Of a stretch of DNA of 64,000 nucleotides, positions 49,618 through 59,967 are shown one piece after another. This DNA comes from Mycobacterium seoulense (GTDB lineage Bacteria > Actinomycetota > Actinomycetes > Mycobacteriales > Mycobacteriaceae), in assembly GCF_010731595.1 (NCBI RefSeq), contig NZ_AP022582.1:2356001-2420000 (forward strand), given 5' to 3'. Positions within the stretch are counted from its first letter, which is position 1. Every line of letters begins with the position of its first letter. Both the position numbers and the translations under genes were made by a program. Below the pieces are notes generated by a model, which saw only the letters and a list, made by a program, of their open reading frames with translations, had not been told where the DNA came from and did no database searches.

Positions 49618-51039
49618 TTGCGCATCGGGAAAATAACAATCGGCTCGATCGGTGAGTGGACGGTGAGCCCGGGCGCGGTGGTCTCCTGGCACCCGACGCC
49701 CGCGGCTCGGCAAAAGGCCCGGCAAGCGCCGGTCAGTCCGGTGCCGGTCAGCTACATGCAGGGGCAACATCTTCGGGGTTACCACCGCCAAACGGCCTCG
49801 GGGCTCGACTATTCGCGGCAAATCATCGCCACCTGCGAAGTTCCCGGCCGGTGCGACATCTCCGCCATGAACGACGCGCTCAACGCGTATTTGCGTCGCC
49901 ATGACACGTACCGCAGTTGGTTCGAGTGCACCGACACCGGAGACATCGTCCGGCATACCATCGACGATCCGGAGGATATCGAATTCGCGCCGACCCACCA
50001 TGGCGAATTGACGATCGAAGACCTGCACGCCCATGTGGTCGCGACACCCGATCCGTTCAACTGGGAGTGCTTCAGTTTCGGGATCGTTCAAAACGAGGAT
50101 CACTTCACCTTCTACTCGAGCATTGATCACGTCCACGGGGACGCCGCGCTGATCGGCATCACGATGGCGGAGTCCCATGCGATGTATTCAGCTTTGACGA
50201 ACGGCGCCGGACCCCTTGCGCTGCCCGCCGCCGGCAGCTTTGACGATTTCTGTGTCGAAGAACTCCGCTACACATCGGATTTGACGCTGGATTCGCCGCA
50301 GGTACGCGCGTGGATCGACTTCGCGGAGAACAACAATGGAAGCCTGCCGGAGTTCCCGCTGCCATTGGGTAATCCGCTGGAGCCGACCAAGAGTGACATG
50401 ATCACGGACACCGTGATGGACGCGGCGCAAACCGCGAGATTCGAATCGGCCTGCTCGGCGGCCGGTGCCCGCTTCGTCGGCGGCCTGTTCGCCTGCCTCG
50501 CCCAGGTGGAACATGAATTCACGGGTGCCGCCACGTATTACGGACTCACCCCCAGGGATACCCGCAGAAGTTCGGACAATTTCATGACTCAGGGCTGGTT
50601 CACCGGCCTGGTTCCGATCACCGTCCCGATAGCCGCCGTGTCCTTCAGTGACGCCGCCTGGGCGGCGCAGACTTCTTTCGATTCGAGCCTGGACATGGCG
50701 AAGGTGCCGTATTACCGCGTGCTGGAATTGGCGCCCTGGCTCAGCAGGCCCCGCCCGAACTTCCCGGTATCGAATTTCTTTCATGCGGACGCCGCTCCGA
50801 TGAACGCCGTGCTCGCGGCGGCCGAGATGGGTTATGCGAACCAGATCGGAATCTATTCCGACGGAAGATATTCGTATCAACTGACGATCTATATCTTCCG
50901 ATACGAAGAGGGCACCGCGATGGCGATAATGTTTCCCGACAACGCGGTTGCCCGGAAATCGGTTTCCCGGTATGTCGCAGCGATGAAGTCCGTGTGCACG
51001 CGGGTCGCCGACAGCGGGCACTGGGGGCGCGTTGCGTAG
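49618..51039 (+). CDS. papA3: trehalose acyltransferase, PapA3 type
   Basis: A 473-aa condensation-fold acyltransferase. The TTG at 49618 (LRIGKITIG) follows AAGGAG by 7 bases and matches the start of PapA3 proteins; longer frames upstream do not. The catalytic HxxxD motif is H171-V-H-G-D175, and TPRDTRR and PRPNFPVSNF blocks are as in PapA3. PapA3 moves acyl groups onto trehalose: in TPP assembly it makes the diacyl precursor, in M. tuberculosis it acts in DAT/PAT synthesis. Its GC content looks lower than that of the PKS. Followed by mmpL10. Confidence 0.88.
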   Translation: MRIGKITIGSIGEWTVSPGAVVSWHPTPAARQKARQAPVSPVPVSYMQGQHLRGYHRQTASGLDYSRQIIATCEVPGRCDISAMNDALNAYLRRHDTYRSWFECTDTGDIVRHTIDDPEDIEFAPTHHGELTIEDLHAHVVATPDPFNWECFSFGIVQNEDHFTFYSSIDHVHGDAALIGITMAESHAMYSALTNGAGPLALPAAGSFDDFCVEELRYTSDLTLDSPQVRAWIDFAENNNGSLPEFPLPLGNPLEPTKSDMITDTVMDAAQTARFESACSAAGARFVGGLFACLAQVEHEFTGAATYYGLTPRDTRRSSDNFMTQGWFTGLVPITVPIAAVSFSDAAWAAQTSFDSSLDMAKVPYYRVLELAPWLSRPRPNFPVSNFFHADAAPMNAVLAAAEMGYANQIGIYSDGRYSYQLTIYIFRYEEGTAMAIMFPDNAVARKSVSRYVAAMKSVCTRVADSGHWGRVA

Positions 51040-51097
51040 CGAGGAGTAGGACGATGGCTGGTGCTTTTTTCCGGATGAGCCATCTCCGGCCGGCCGG

Positions 51098-54000
51098 GTG
51101 GTCGATGTGCGACGGCTAGCCGATTTCGTCGCGCGGTGGCCCGGGGCGGTGATCGGGCTGTGGGTGGTCATTGCGGTCGCACTTCCGCTGACCTTCCCGA
51201 CCCTGAACGAGATGGCACAGCGGCATCCGCTCGCGATGCTGCCCGCGGCGGCGCCGTCGAGTGTCGCCGCCCGCAAGATGACCGAAGCGTTTCACGAATC
51301 GGGCGCCGATGATCTCCTCTTGGTGGTCCTCACCGACGAGAGGGGGCTCGGGCCCGCCGACGAGGCCGCCTACCGCAAGCTGGTGACCGCGCTGCGCGAG
51401 GACACGCGAGACGTGCTGATGCTGCAGGATTTCGTGAGCACGCCGTCCCTGCGCCCGGCCCTGACCAGCAAAGACCACAAATCGTGGGTCCTGCCCGTCG
51501 GCATTGCCGGCGAACTGGGCACGCCCAAGTCTTACGCCGCGTACACCCGCGTCGCCGACGTCGTCAAACACAGCGTCGCGGGGAGCCCGCTGACGGCGAA
51601 CCTCACCGGCCCCGCGGCCACCGTCGGCGACCTCACCGTCGCGGGCGAGCGGGACCGCCTTCCGATCGAACTTGCGATCGCGGGCCTGGTACTCATCGTC
51701 CTGCTGGTCATTTACCGCAACCCGCTCACCATGCTGCTCCCCCTGATCGCGATCGGGGCGTCGTTGGTGATCGCCCAGGCCGTCGTCGCTGGAATCTCCC
51801 AGGTCAGCGGCTTGGGGGTGTCGAACCAGTCCATCATCTTCCTGAGCGCGATGATCGCCGGCGCGGGAACCGATTACGCGGTCTTCCTGATCAGCCGCTA
51901 TCACGACTATCTGCGGCTCGGCGCGGACCACCAAGAAGCGGTACAGCGGGCGTTGATCTCGATCGGAAAGGTGATCGCCGCATCCGCGGCGACGGTGGGA
52001 ATCACCTTCCTCGGCATGAGCTTCGCCCGGATGGGCGTGTTTTCCACGGTGGGAGTGTCCTCGGCCATCGGGATTGGCGTCGCGTTCCTCGCGGCGATGA
52101 CCTTGCTTCCCGCCATCCTCGTGGTGGCCGGCCCGCGCGGATGGGTCAAACCGTCGCGCGAACTGACCGCCAGGTTCTGGCGACGGTCGGGGATCCGCAT
52201 CGTGCGCCGGCCGAGGACCCATCTGGTCGCCAGCGTGCTGGTGTTGATCATCCTCGCCGGCTGCGCGGGCCTGGTGCGCTACAACTACGACGACCGCAAA
52301 GCCCTGCGGGCGTCGGCCCCGAGTTCGGTCGGGTACGCCGCGCTGGATCGCCATTTCCCGGTCAACCAGTCCATTCCCGAGTACATCCTGGTCCAGTCCC
52401 CGCACGACCTACGCACACCGCGTGCCCTCGCGGATCTGGAGCAGATGGCCGCCCGGGTCGGCCAACTGCCGAACATCGCCGCGGTCAGTGGCGTCACCCG
52501 GCCCGCGGGAGCCGTGCCGGAACAGTTCAGGGCGACGTATCAGGCCGGCGCGATCGGCGCTCGCCTGGGCGCCGGTTCCACCCTGATCAACGACCACACC
52601 GACGAGCTGAACCGGCTGGTCGCCGGGGCGAACACGCTGGCCGACAACCTCGGCGACGTGCGCGGCCAGGTCAACCAGCTGGTCGCCGGGATGCAGGGCC
52701 TGACCGAGGCGTTCACTGCGATGAGAAGCCAGTACGGCGGCGACAAACTGGTCAGGGAAGTCGTCACGGCGGCCAAGCTGGTCAACAGCATCAATTCGCT
52801 CGGCCATACCATCGGCGTGAACTTCGCGACCGTCAAGGACATATTCGCCTGGGTGGCCCCGGTGCTGGTGGCACTCGAGGGCAACCAGGTTTGCGATGCC
52901 GACCCCTCCTGCAGCGCCACCCGGGTCCAGTTCGAGCGCGTGGTCAACGCGCGCGGCGACGGAAGCCTCGACCAGATCAACGAGCTGGCCGGACAACTGC
53001 AGGCATTCCAGGACAGGCAGACCCTCAACGCGTCGGTCGATCATCTGCGTGCCGCGCTCGCCAGCTTCGTCAAGGCGCTGCACGCCATGGGGCTGGACCA
53101 GCCGGGTGGCCTGCAAGCCGATCTGAACCATCTCCAGCAAGGCGCCGACCGGTTCGCGGGTGGCAGCCGGCAAGTCGCCGACGGCGTGGACCAGCTCGTC
53201 GACCAGATCAAACAGATGGGCGCCGGCCTCGGTGAGGCATCGGCGTTTCTCCTGACGCTCAAACGCGACGCGGCCGACCCGTCGATGGCGGGGTTCAACG
53301 TTCCGGCGCAGCTATTGCACATGGAGGAGTTCAAGAAGGCGGCGAAGGCGTTCGTCTCGCCGGACGGGCACTCGGTGCGGTACCTGGTTCAAACCAAACT
53401 CAACCCGTTCAGTGCCGAGGCGATGGATCAGGTCAATGCGATCACCCACACCGCCCGCGACGCCCAACCGAACACCGCGCTGGCGGACGCCACCGTATCG
53501 ATGGTGGGCTATCCCGTCACCCTGCGTGACACCCGCGACTTTTACGAGCACGACATCAGATTCATCATCGCCGTGACCATCACCGTGGTGCTGCTGACGT
53601 TGATCGCGCTCCTGCGCGCCGTGGTCGCACCGCTGTATCTGGTGGCTTCCGTCGTCATCTCGTACCTGTCGGCGGTCGGCATCGGCGTCCTGATCTTTCA
53701 ATTGGTCCTCGGCCAGCAATTACATTGGAGCGTGCCCCCGTTGGCCTTCGTGGTGTTGGTCGCCGTCGGGGCCGACTACAACATGCTGCTCATCTCGCGA
53801 ATGCGTGACGAATCCCCGCACAGCATGCGTTACGGCATCATCCGCACCCTGGGTTCGACCGGCGGGGTGATCACCGCGGCCGGTCTGATCTTCGCCGCCT
53901 CGATGTGGGGGCTCGTGTTTTCCAGCATCAGCACCGTCGTCCAGGGCGGTGTGGTGATCGGCATCGGAATCTTGCTCGACACCTTCCTGGTTCGCACCGT

Positions 54001-54106
54001 AACCGTGCCCGCCCTGGCTACGCTGGTCGGGCGGGCGAGCTGGTGGCCGTCGCGACCGGGATCGCGGCGGTCGCACCCACCCTCAGCGGTCGGGCATGCG
54101 GAGTAG
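51098..54106 (+). CDS. mmpL10: MmpL10-type lipid exporter
   Basis: A 1002-aa RND-family protein of the MmpL8/MmpL10 group: N-terminal helix ([18 protein letters not shown]), an extracytoplasmic domain, helices near 205-390 containing [13 protein letters not shown], a large second extracytoplasmic domain with [11 protein letters not shown], and a final helix bundle with [15 protein letters not shown]. The two GADY/GTDY motifs carry proton-relay Asp-Tyr pairs. It would flip or export a diacyltrehalose. The frame opens only at a poorly placed GTG; a well-placed ATG at 51054 is in another frame and would join if a T6 run (51065-51070) had seven T. The true start may therefore be 51054. Confidence 0.9.
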   Translation: MVDVRRLADFVARWPGAVIGLWVVIAVALPLTFPTLNEMAQRHPLAMLPAAAPSSVAARKMTEAFHESGADDLLLVVLTDERGLGPADEAAYRKLVTALREDTRDVLMLQDFVSTPSLRPALTSKDHKSWVLPVGIAGELGTPKSYAAYTRVADVVKHSVAGSPLTANLTGPAATVGDLTVAGERDRLPIELAIAGLVLIVLLVIYRNPLTMLLPLIAIGASLVIAQAVVAGISQVSGLGVSNQSIIFLSAMIAGAGTDYAVFLISRYHDYLRLGADHQEAVQRALISIGKVIAASAATVGITFLGMSFARMGVFSTVGVSSAIGIGVAFLAAMTLLPAILVVAGPRGWVKPSRELTARFWRRSGIRIVRRPRTHLVASVLVLIILAGCAGLVRYNYDDRKALRASAPSSVGYAALDRHFPVNQSIPEYILVQSPHDLRTPRALADLEQMAARVGQLPNIAAVSGVTRPAGAVPEQFRATYQAGAIGARLGAGSTLINDHTDELNRLVAGANTLADNLGDVRGQVNQLVAGMQGLTEAFTAMRSQYGGDKLVREVVTAAKLVNSINSLGHTIGVNFATVKDIFAWVAPVLVALEGNQVCDADPSCSATRVQFERVVNARGDGSLDQINELAGQLQAFQDRQTLNASVDHLRAALASFVKALHAMGLDQPGGLQADLNHLQQGADRFAGGSRQVADGVDQLVDQIKQMGAGLGEASAFLLTLKRDAADPSMAGFNVPAQLLHMEEFKKAAKAFVSPDGHSVRYLVQTKLNPFSAEAMDQVNAITHTARDAQPNTALADATVSMVGYPVTLRDTRDFYEHDIRFIIAVTITVVLLTLIALLRAVVAPLYLVASVVISYLSAVGIGVLIFQLVLGQQLHWSVPPLAFVVLVAVGADYNMLLISRMRDESPHSMRYGIIRTLGSTGGVITAAGLIFAASMWGLVFSSISTVVQGGVVIGIGILLDTFLVRTVTVPALATLVGRASWWPSRPGSRRSHPPSAVGHAE

Positions 54107-54185
54107 GGAGCCCGGCCGGCCCGGGGTTGGCGAGGTCCGCGCGCGGTATGCGACACTAACGGAGTCGAGCAGGCGGGAAGTGGCG

Positions 54186-55286
54186 ATGCAGAAACTACTC
54201 GCAGGGGTTACGGCTCTGGTAACCCTCAGCGCCACAGGATGTTTCGGCTTTGGGATCGCGACGGCCGACGACGCACCGGGCGACGGGACGTCCGCCGACG
54301 GAACGGCATACGCCCTTGGGGGCGCTCACGTCCCGGGCATTCCCTACGACGAGTACGGCCGGCGCCTGGGTGCCGGATGGTTCCCGGGGCTGAAACGGGA
54401 AATCGTCAACTACCCCGCCGGGCAGGTTCAAGGTCACGTGCTCGAACGGCTCTTTCCGGGCATTGGCCGACTGGATGAAGCCTTCCCGGGCCTGGGCGTG
54501 GATGGGCCCAGCGTCGGCGAGTCGGTCGCCGTCGGCGCGGACAACCTGGACGCGGCGATCCGCCGAGGTGGCCCCGGAGCCGCGATCGGCCTATCCGAGG
54601 GCTCGCTGGTGCTCGACGCCGAGCAGGCTCGGCTGGCCAACGATCCGACCGCTCCCCCGCCAAATCAATTGGTGTTCAGCACGTTTGGAAATCCGGTGGG
54701 GCGTCACGCTTTCGGCGAGAGCTTCCTGACCTCCGTGTTTCCGGTCGGCGCGGTCGTTCCCGCACTCGACTACCGCATACCGCCTCCGGTGGAAAGCCAA
54801 TACGACACCAAGGCGTTCGTCGCCGCGTACGACATGATCGCCGACTTTCCCGACCGGCCGGACAACCTGTTGGCGCTCGCCAACACGCTGGTGGGCGAGG
54901 CGACGGGCCATACGGCGGTCGCGTTCACCGACCCGAGCATGGTGCCGCCGCAGAACGTCAGAACGACCGTCAACTCCAGGGGCGCGACGACCACGACCTA
55001 TCTGATTCCCGAGAAACACCTGCCGCTGGTACTGCCGCTGGGCTACCTCGGGGTACCGGAAGACGTGTTGAATCGCCTCGACGCCGAGCTGACACCCATG
55101 GTGAATGCGGGATATTCGCGCAACGACGACCCGTTGACGGCTCCAGTTCAAGTGGATCCGGTGCGTGGCTTCGACCCCGCGGCCGTGATCGCACCGGCCA
55201 GTCAGGCCACCTTCGGCGGTGGCGCCGATCCTTTTTCGCAGCTGTTGTCCAGCTCCATGGCCGCGTTCAATCAGGGCAACCGCTGA
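54186..55286 (+). CDS. PE-PPE domain acyltransferase of the TPP locus
   Basis: A 366-aa exported alpha/beta-hydrolase of the PE-PPE domain type (PF08237), lacking a PE N-terminal domain. A signal sequence ([16 protein letters not shown], with a possible lipobox at C19, or cleavage near ATA-DD) is followed by [12 protein letters not shown], the nucleophile elbow GLSEGS with S137, and [14 protein letters not shown]. In M. smegmatis the corresponding PE protein completes polyacylation of trehalose outside the membrane; Chp1/Chp2 play like roles in M. tuberculosis lipids. It starts 79 bases after the mmpL10 stop, in one operon. Confidence 0.85.
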   Translation: MQKLLAGVTALVTLSATGCFGFGIATADDAPGDGTSADGTAYALGGAHVPGIPYDEYGRRLGAGWFPGLKREIVNYPAGQVQGHVLERLFPGIGRLDEAFPGLGVDGPSVGESVAVGADNLDAAIRRGGPGAAIGLSEGSLVLDAEQARLANDPTAPPPNQLVFSTFGNPVGRHAFGESFLTSVFPVGAVVPALDYRIPPPVESQYDTKAFVAAYDMIADFPDRPDNLLALANTLVGEATGHTAVAFTDPSMVPPQNVRTTVNSRGATTTTYLIPEKHLPLVLPLGYLGVPEDVLNRLDAELTPMVNAGYSRNDDPLTAPVQVDPVRGFDPAAVIAPASQATFGGGADPFSQLLSSSMAAFNQGNR

Positions 55287-55364
55287 CCGGTTAGCCGGTT
55301 CCACCAAGCCCAGGGCGGCCGTCGGCGATAATGGCTCACATTCGGCCACGTCAAAGGAGACGCG

Positions 55365-56423
55365 ATGAGCAAGCCCCCGACAGACCTTCCGCTGCGGGTG
55401 ATTCAGTGGACGACCGGGAACATCGGGCGACGTTCGCTGCACGCGATCATCGGCAGGGCGGACATGGAGCTGGTGGGGGTGTACGCACACGGCGCGGACA
55501 AGGTCGGGGTCGACGCCGCCGAACTGGCCGGCTGGCCCGAACCGACCGGGGTGCAGGCGACGAACGACGTCGACGCGCTGATCGCCCTCGGCGCGGACGC
55601 GTGTTGCTATAACCCGTTGTGGCCCAACGTCGATGAGCTGGTGCGGCTGCTGGAGGCCGGCGTCAACGTGTGCTCCAGCGCGGCCTGGATCACGGGCGGC
55701 AAGCAGACACCCGAGGACCGCGAACGCATCGTCGATGCCTGCAAACGAGGCGGTTCGACGATCTTCGGCAGCGGGGCGCATCCGGGCATGACCAACATGG
55801 TCGGCATGGTGCTCAGCGGCGCCTGCGAACGCGTCGACGAGATCCGCATCACCGAGTCGGTTGACTGCTCGACCTACGAATCGGCGGAAACCCAAACGGC
55901 GATGGGCTTCTCGCAGGATCCCGAGACGCCGGGGCTCGCCGAAACCGTGCGGCGCGAAAGCGAGGTCTTCGCCGAATCCGCCGCCATGATGGCCGACGCG
56001 ATCGGGGCGAAGCTGGACCGGATGACCTTCGACGTGACCTTCACCGCGGCCACCGGCGACTCCGATCTGGGCTTCATGCGGATCCCCGCGGGGACGGTGG
56101 GCGGCGTCTACGGCTACCACCGCGGCTGGGCGGGTGAGCGCAACGTGGTCAGCGTGGGCTTCAACTGGACCATGGGCGACCACGTGGTGCCGCCCAAACC
56201 GCTGGAGCACGGCCACGTCATCCAGGTGTTCGGGTTGCCCAACATGCGCACCGTCCTGCATTGCCTGCCGCCGAAGGATTGGACGGAGCCCGGGTTCATG
56301 GGACTCGGGATGATCTACACGGCGATGCCGGTTACGAACGCTGTCCCGGCCGTCGTCGCCGCCGAGCCCGGGATCGTGACGCTCGCCGATTTGCCACCGG
56401 TCACCGGCCGGGTGGCCCGATAG
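55365..56423 (+). CDS. NAD(P)-binding dihydrodipicolinate reductase-like protein
   Basis: A 352-aa Rossmann-fold protein starting MSKPPTDLPLRVIQWTTGNI with AAGGAG upstream. WTTGNIGRRSL is the dinucleotide site; ACCYNPLWPNVDEL and STIFGSGAHPGMTNMVGMVL are typical of the amine/diaminopentanoate dehydrogenase-like family common in mycobacteria. It resembles DapB in fold only; DapB catalytic residues are not conserved, so no lysine pathway role is claimed. It stands between the TPP locus and mmpS-mmpL; the substrate is unknown. Confidence 0.7.
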   Translation: MSKPPTDLPLRVIQWTTGNIGRRSLHAIIGRADMELVGVYAHGADKVGVDAAELAGWPEPTGVQATNDVDALIALGADACCYNPLWPNVDELVRLLEAGVNVCSSAAWITGGKQTPEDRERIVDACKRGGSTIFGSGAHPGMTNMVGMVLSGACERVDEIRITESVDCSTYESAETQTAMGFSQDPETPGLAETVRRESEVFAESAAMMADAIGAKLDRMTFDVTFTAATGDSDLGFMRIPAGTVGGVYGYHRGWAGERNVVSVGFNWTMGDHVVPPKPLEHGHVIQVFGLPNMRTVLHCLPPKDWTEPGFMGLGMIYTAMPVTNAVPAVVAAEPGIVTLADLPPVTGRVAR

Positions 56424-56480
56424 GCACCCAGCAGCATATGCGGTTCGCCACATCGGAGGCCCCCGGAGGAACGCTTGCGT

Positions 56481-56556
56481 GCACTAAGGTTTAGAGTGCT
56501 TAGCTGAGCAAAGCGTCGAGCGACAGGGGTGTCGTCGGCGAGGTAGCGAGCTTTGC
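56481..56556. promoter_or_regulatory. overlapping dyads and stem upstream of mmpS
   Basis: GCACT and AGTGC (56481-56499) frame one dyad; TGCTTAGCTGAGCA (56497-56510) is a second, nearly perfect one; GCAAAGC (56508-56514) and GCTTTGC (56550-56556) form long arms around an inner CGAC/GTCG hairpin. The cluster lies 38-113 bases upstream of the mmpS start and suits a repressor site and structured leader. The binding protein is unknown. Confidence 0.4.
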
Positions 56557-56593
56557 GGCAGCGCCGGGGTGGCGGTTAGCGGAAGGCGGTCAG

Positions 56594-57061
56594 GTGGTGG
56601 CAGGTCCAGACTCGGGTCCACGTACCGGCGCCGTAGCCGGCATCCTCAAACGGGCGTGGATACCGCTGGTTTTGGTGGTGGTCCTGGCCGTTTCGGCGTT
56701 GATCGTGTCCCGGCTCCACAAGATATTCGGCTCGGAGGATCTCAACGCGAACGCGGGCAAGGGGATCGAAATCGTGCAGTTCAACCCGAAGGTCGTGGTC
56801 TACGACGTCACCGGGCCGCCCGGCGCGACGGCCAACATCAACTACTGGGACGAGAACGCCAACACCCATCAGGTCAACGCGGCGCCGCTGCCGTGGTCGG
56901 CCACGATCTCGACGACCCTGCCGTCGGTGAGCGCCAACATCATGGCGCAGAGCGACAGCAGTGAGATCAGCTGCAAGATCACCGTGGACGGCGTCGTCCG
57001 CGAACAGCAGAATTCCAGCGGCCACAATGCCCAGACCTTCTGCCTGGTGAAGTCCGCATGA
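56594..57061 (+). CDS. MmpS-family accessory membrane protein
   Basis: A 155-aa MmpS: a short cytoplasmic tail, one helix (WIPLVLVVVLAVSALIVSRL) near residues 22-42, then an extracytoplasmic beta-domain (VVYDVTGPPGATANINYWDE) with two cysteines (SCKITV, TFCLV) that can form a disulfide. A GTG at 56594 or the next codon starts it. The stop overlaps the mmpL ATG (ATGA), so the two are made together. MmpS proteins aid MmpL4/MmpL5-type exporters of siderophores or glycopeptidolipids; which lipid here is not known. Confidence 0.88.
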   Translation: MVAGPDSGPRTGAVAGILKRAWIPLVLVVVLAVSALIVSRLHKIFGSEDLNANAGKGIEIVQFNPKVVVYDVTGPPGATANINYWDENANTHQVNAAPLPWSATISTTLPSVSANIMAQSDSSEISCKITVDGVVREQQNSSGHNAQTFCLVKSA

Positions 57062-59967
57062 GCGACGCGAACAACCGCGGCCAGGTGGACACCGCGGACA
57101 CCGCGGACACCGGCCCGATCAGGACACCGGCCCAAGCCAAGGCCGAGCGCGGTCACCGCCCCTACCTTCCCCACACGATCCGCATCTTCGCGGTGCCGAT
57201 CATCGTGGGCTGGGTGTTCGTCACCATTCTGGTGAACGTCATCGTCCCCACGCTGGAAAAGGTCGGCGAGGCGCACTCGGCGCCGATGACGCCGCTCGAC
57301 GCGCCGTCGATGAAGGCGATGATGCGCCTGGGCCACAACTTCCGCGAATTCGACTCCAACAGCACGGTCATGATCGTCCTGGAGGGTCAGCAGCCGCTTG
57401 GCCAGGACGCACACCAGTACTACGACAAGCTGATCCGGGACCTCCGCAAGGATCCCCAGCACATCCAGCACATCCAGGACTTCTGGGGTGACCGGCTCAC
57501 CGCCGCGGGCGCGCAGAGCGCCGACTCCAAGGGCGCCTACGTGATGATCAACCTGGCCGGCAATCAGGGCACCACGCTGGCCAACGAATCCGTGGACGCG
57601 GTGCGCAAGGTGATCGAGGAGAACAAGGCGCCGCCGGGCGTGAAGGCCTACGTCACCGGTCCGGCGGCGCTGTCCGACGACATGCACATCATCGGTAACG
57701 CCAGCCTGGCCAAGATCACGCTGTTCACCCTGGGCGCCATCGCGATCATGCTGCTGCTGGTCTACCGGTCCATCGTCACGACCCTGGTCCAGTTGTTCAT
57801 GACCTTTGTCGCACTGGCCTGTTCGCGGGGCGTCGTCGCGGTTCTGGCGTACCACAACGCGTTCGGGCTCACCACCTTCGCCGCCAACATCCTCACGATG
57901 CTGGCGATTGCGGCCGGAACCGACTACGGCATCTTTCTCGTCGGCCGCTACCAAGAGGCACTGCGCGCGGGCGAGGACCGGGAAACCGCGTACTACACCA
58001 CCTTCAAAGGGGTGGCCCCGGTTGTGCTGGGGTCGGGCCTGACCATCGCCGGTGCCACCTACTGCCTGAGCTTCACGCGGCTGCCCTGGTTCAACACCAT
58101 GGGCGCACCCGTCGCGATCGGCATGCTGGTGGTGGTGCTCGCCGGACTCACGCTTGGCCCGGCAGTTGTCTTCGTGGGCAGTCGCTTTCACTTCTTCGAG
58201 TCCAAACGCGCGGCCAAGGGCGGGCGGCTGTGGCGGCGGGTCGGCACCGCGGTCGTGCGCTGGCCGGCACCGGTGTTGGCCGTCAGCGCCGCGGTCGTCC
58301 TGGTCGGCATGATCGCCCTGCCGAGCTACAAGACGAGTTATAACGACCGCTACTACCTACCGACGTCCGCGCCGTCCAACCTCGGGCAAGCGGCCGCGGA
58401 CCGCCATTTTTCGCAGGCCCGGATGAACCCCGACATGCTGATGGTCGAGTCCGACCACGACATGCGAAACCCGGCCGACATGCTGGTGTTGGACCGGGTG
58501 GCCAAGAACGAGATGCGCACGCTGGGCATCGCGATGGTTCAGGACATCACCCGGCCGCTGGGCATTCCGATTCAGCACAGCTCGATACCGTTCCAGAACA
58601 GCATCCAGAGTCAGACGACGATGCAGAACATGGGCTTCCTCAAGGAGCGCATCGCCGACATCCTCAGGATGGCCGACGACCTGCAGACCCAGATCGACAC
58701 CACGCAGCGCCAGTACGAGGTGTCGCTGGACCTGGCCCAGGCCGCGGACGACAGCGCAAAGACCACGGCGGTCACGTCGCAGATCACCGACACCCTGCGT
58801 GACCACATCGCGGATTTCGACGACACCTTCCGGCCGGTGCGCTCGTACTTCTATTGGGAGAGGCACTGTTACGACATCCCGGTGTGCATCGGGTTGCGGT
58901 CCCTGTTCGACACGTTCGACGGGTTCGACCAGCTCGCCGAGCAGTTCCACTACCTCACAACCGACATCCAGCACACCGCCAAAGCCTCGCGCGACCTGAC
59001 GGAGCTGTTTCCCACGCTGATCGCCACGCTGAAGACGACGCGGGGCATCACGCTCACCCTGTATCAGACGTTCAAGGCGATGATCAATCAGATGGAGGCG
59101 ATGAGCAACACCGCGATCGTGATGGGCCAAAGCTTCGACGCGTCGAAGAACGATGACTTCTTCTACCTGCCACCGGAGGCCTTCGACAACCCCGATTTCC
59201 AGACGGGCCTGCGCATGTTCTTGTCGCCGGACGGGAAGTCGGCGCGATTCTTCATCACCCACCAAAGCGATCCGATGACGCCCGAAGGCATTTCGCGAGT
59301 CGACGCCGAGCGCACCGCCGCGCAGGAGGGACTCAAGCAGTCCTCCCTGTCCGACGCCAGGGTCTATCTCGGCGGAACGGCCCCCACCTTCCGGGACATG
59401 GCCGACGGCGAGAAGTACGACCTGATGATCGCCGTGGTGTCGGCCCTCACGCTGATCTTCATGATCATGCTGCTGCTCACCAGGAGTGTGGTGGCCGCGC
59501 TGGTGATCGTCGGCACCGCGGCCAGCTCGATCGCGGCGTCGTTCGGGCTCTCCGTGCTCATTTGGCAGGATCTGTTCGGCATCAGGATCCACTGGATCGT
59601 CATGGCGCTGTCGGTCATCATCCTGTTGGCCGTCGGGTCCGACTACAACCTGCTGCTGGTGTCCCGATTCAAAGAAGAGATCCATGCCGGGCTCAAGACG
59701 GGGATCATCCGGTCGATGGCCGGCACCGGCGGGGTGGTGACGGCGGCGGGCCTGGTGTTCGCCTTCACCATGGCTTCGATGCTCGGCAGCGACTTGCGCG
59801 TGCTCGGCCAGTTCGGGTCGACGGTCTGCATCGGTCTGCTGCTCGACACCCTGATCGTGCGGACCCTGCTGATGCCGTCGATCGCAACGCTGCTGGGGCG
59901 GTGGTTCTGGTGGCCGCAGGTGGTGCATCCGCGCGGCGACAACGCCCGGCGCGCGGTGCCGGCTTAG
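57058..59967 (+). CDS. MmpL-family exporter, MmpL4/MmpL5 type
   Basis: A 969-aa RND transporter with paired mmpS. Two helix bundles contain GTDYGIFLVGRY and VGSDYNLLLVSRF. The second extracytoplasmic domain carries a long alpha-helical hairpin (about residues 510-680, from QTTMQNMGFLKERIADILR) with two cysteines at its tip (RHCYDIPVCIG), the coiled-coil insertion of MmpL4/MmpL5. This separates it from the MmpL10-type gene upstream. Candidates are siderophore or lipid export. Its stop overlaps that of the convergent degV by two bases. Confidence 0.9.
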   Translation: MSDANNRGQVDTADTADTGPIRTPAQAKAERGHRPYLPHTIRIFAVPIIVGWVFVTILVNVIVPTLEKVGEAHSAPMTPLDAPSMKAMMRLGHNFREFDSNSTVMIVLEGQQPLGQDAHQYYDKLIRDLRKDPQHIQHIQDFWGDRLTAAGAQSADSKGAYVMINLAGNQGTTLANESVDAVRKVIEENKAPPGVKAYVTGPAALSDDMHIIGNASLAKITLFTLGAIAIMLLLVYRSIVTTLVQLFMTFVALACSRGVVAVLAYHNAFGLTTFAANILTMLAIAAGTDYGIFLVGRYQEALRAGEDRETAYYTTFKGVAPVVLGSGLTIAGATYCLSFTRLPWFNTMGAPVAIGMLVVVLAGLTLGPAVVFVGSRFHFFESKRAAKGGRLWRRVGTAVVRWPAPVLAVSAAVVLVGMIALPSYKTSYNDRYYLPTSAPSNLGQAAADRHFSQARMNPDMLMVESDHDMRNPADMLVLDRVAKNEMRTLGIAMVQDITRPLGIPIQHSSIPFQNSIQSQTTMQNMGFLKERIADILRMADDLQTQIDTTQRQYEVSLDLAQAADDSAKTTAVTSQITDTLRDHIADFDDTFRPVRSYFYWERHCYDIPVCIGLRSLFDTFDGFDQLAEQFHYLTTDIQHTAKASRDLTELFPTLIATLKTTRGITLTLYQTFKAMINQMEAMSNTAIVMGQSFDASKNDDFFYLPPEAFDNPDFQTGLRMFLSPDGKSARFFITHQSDPMTPEGISRVDAERTAAQEGLKQSSLSDARVYLGGTAPTFRDMADGEKYDLMIAVVSALTLIFMIMLLLTRSVVAALVIVGTAASSIAASFGLSVLIWQDLFGIRIHWIVMALSVIILLAVGSDYNLLLVSRFKEEIHAGLKTGIIRSMAGTGGVVTAAGLVFAFTMASMLGSDLRVLGQFGSTVCIGLLLDTLIVRTLLMPSIATLLGRWFWWPQVVHPRGDNARRAVPA

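Noticed and set aside
51054..51119. Separate 21-codon gene after papA3
   Set aside because: Strong ribosome binding site but no sensible peptide; better explained as the displaced start of mmpL10 across a T run.
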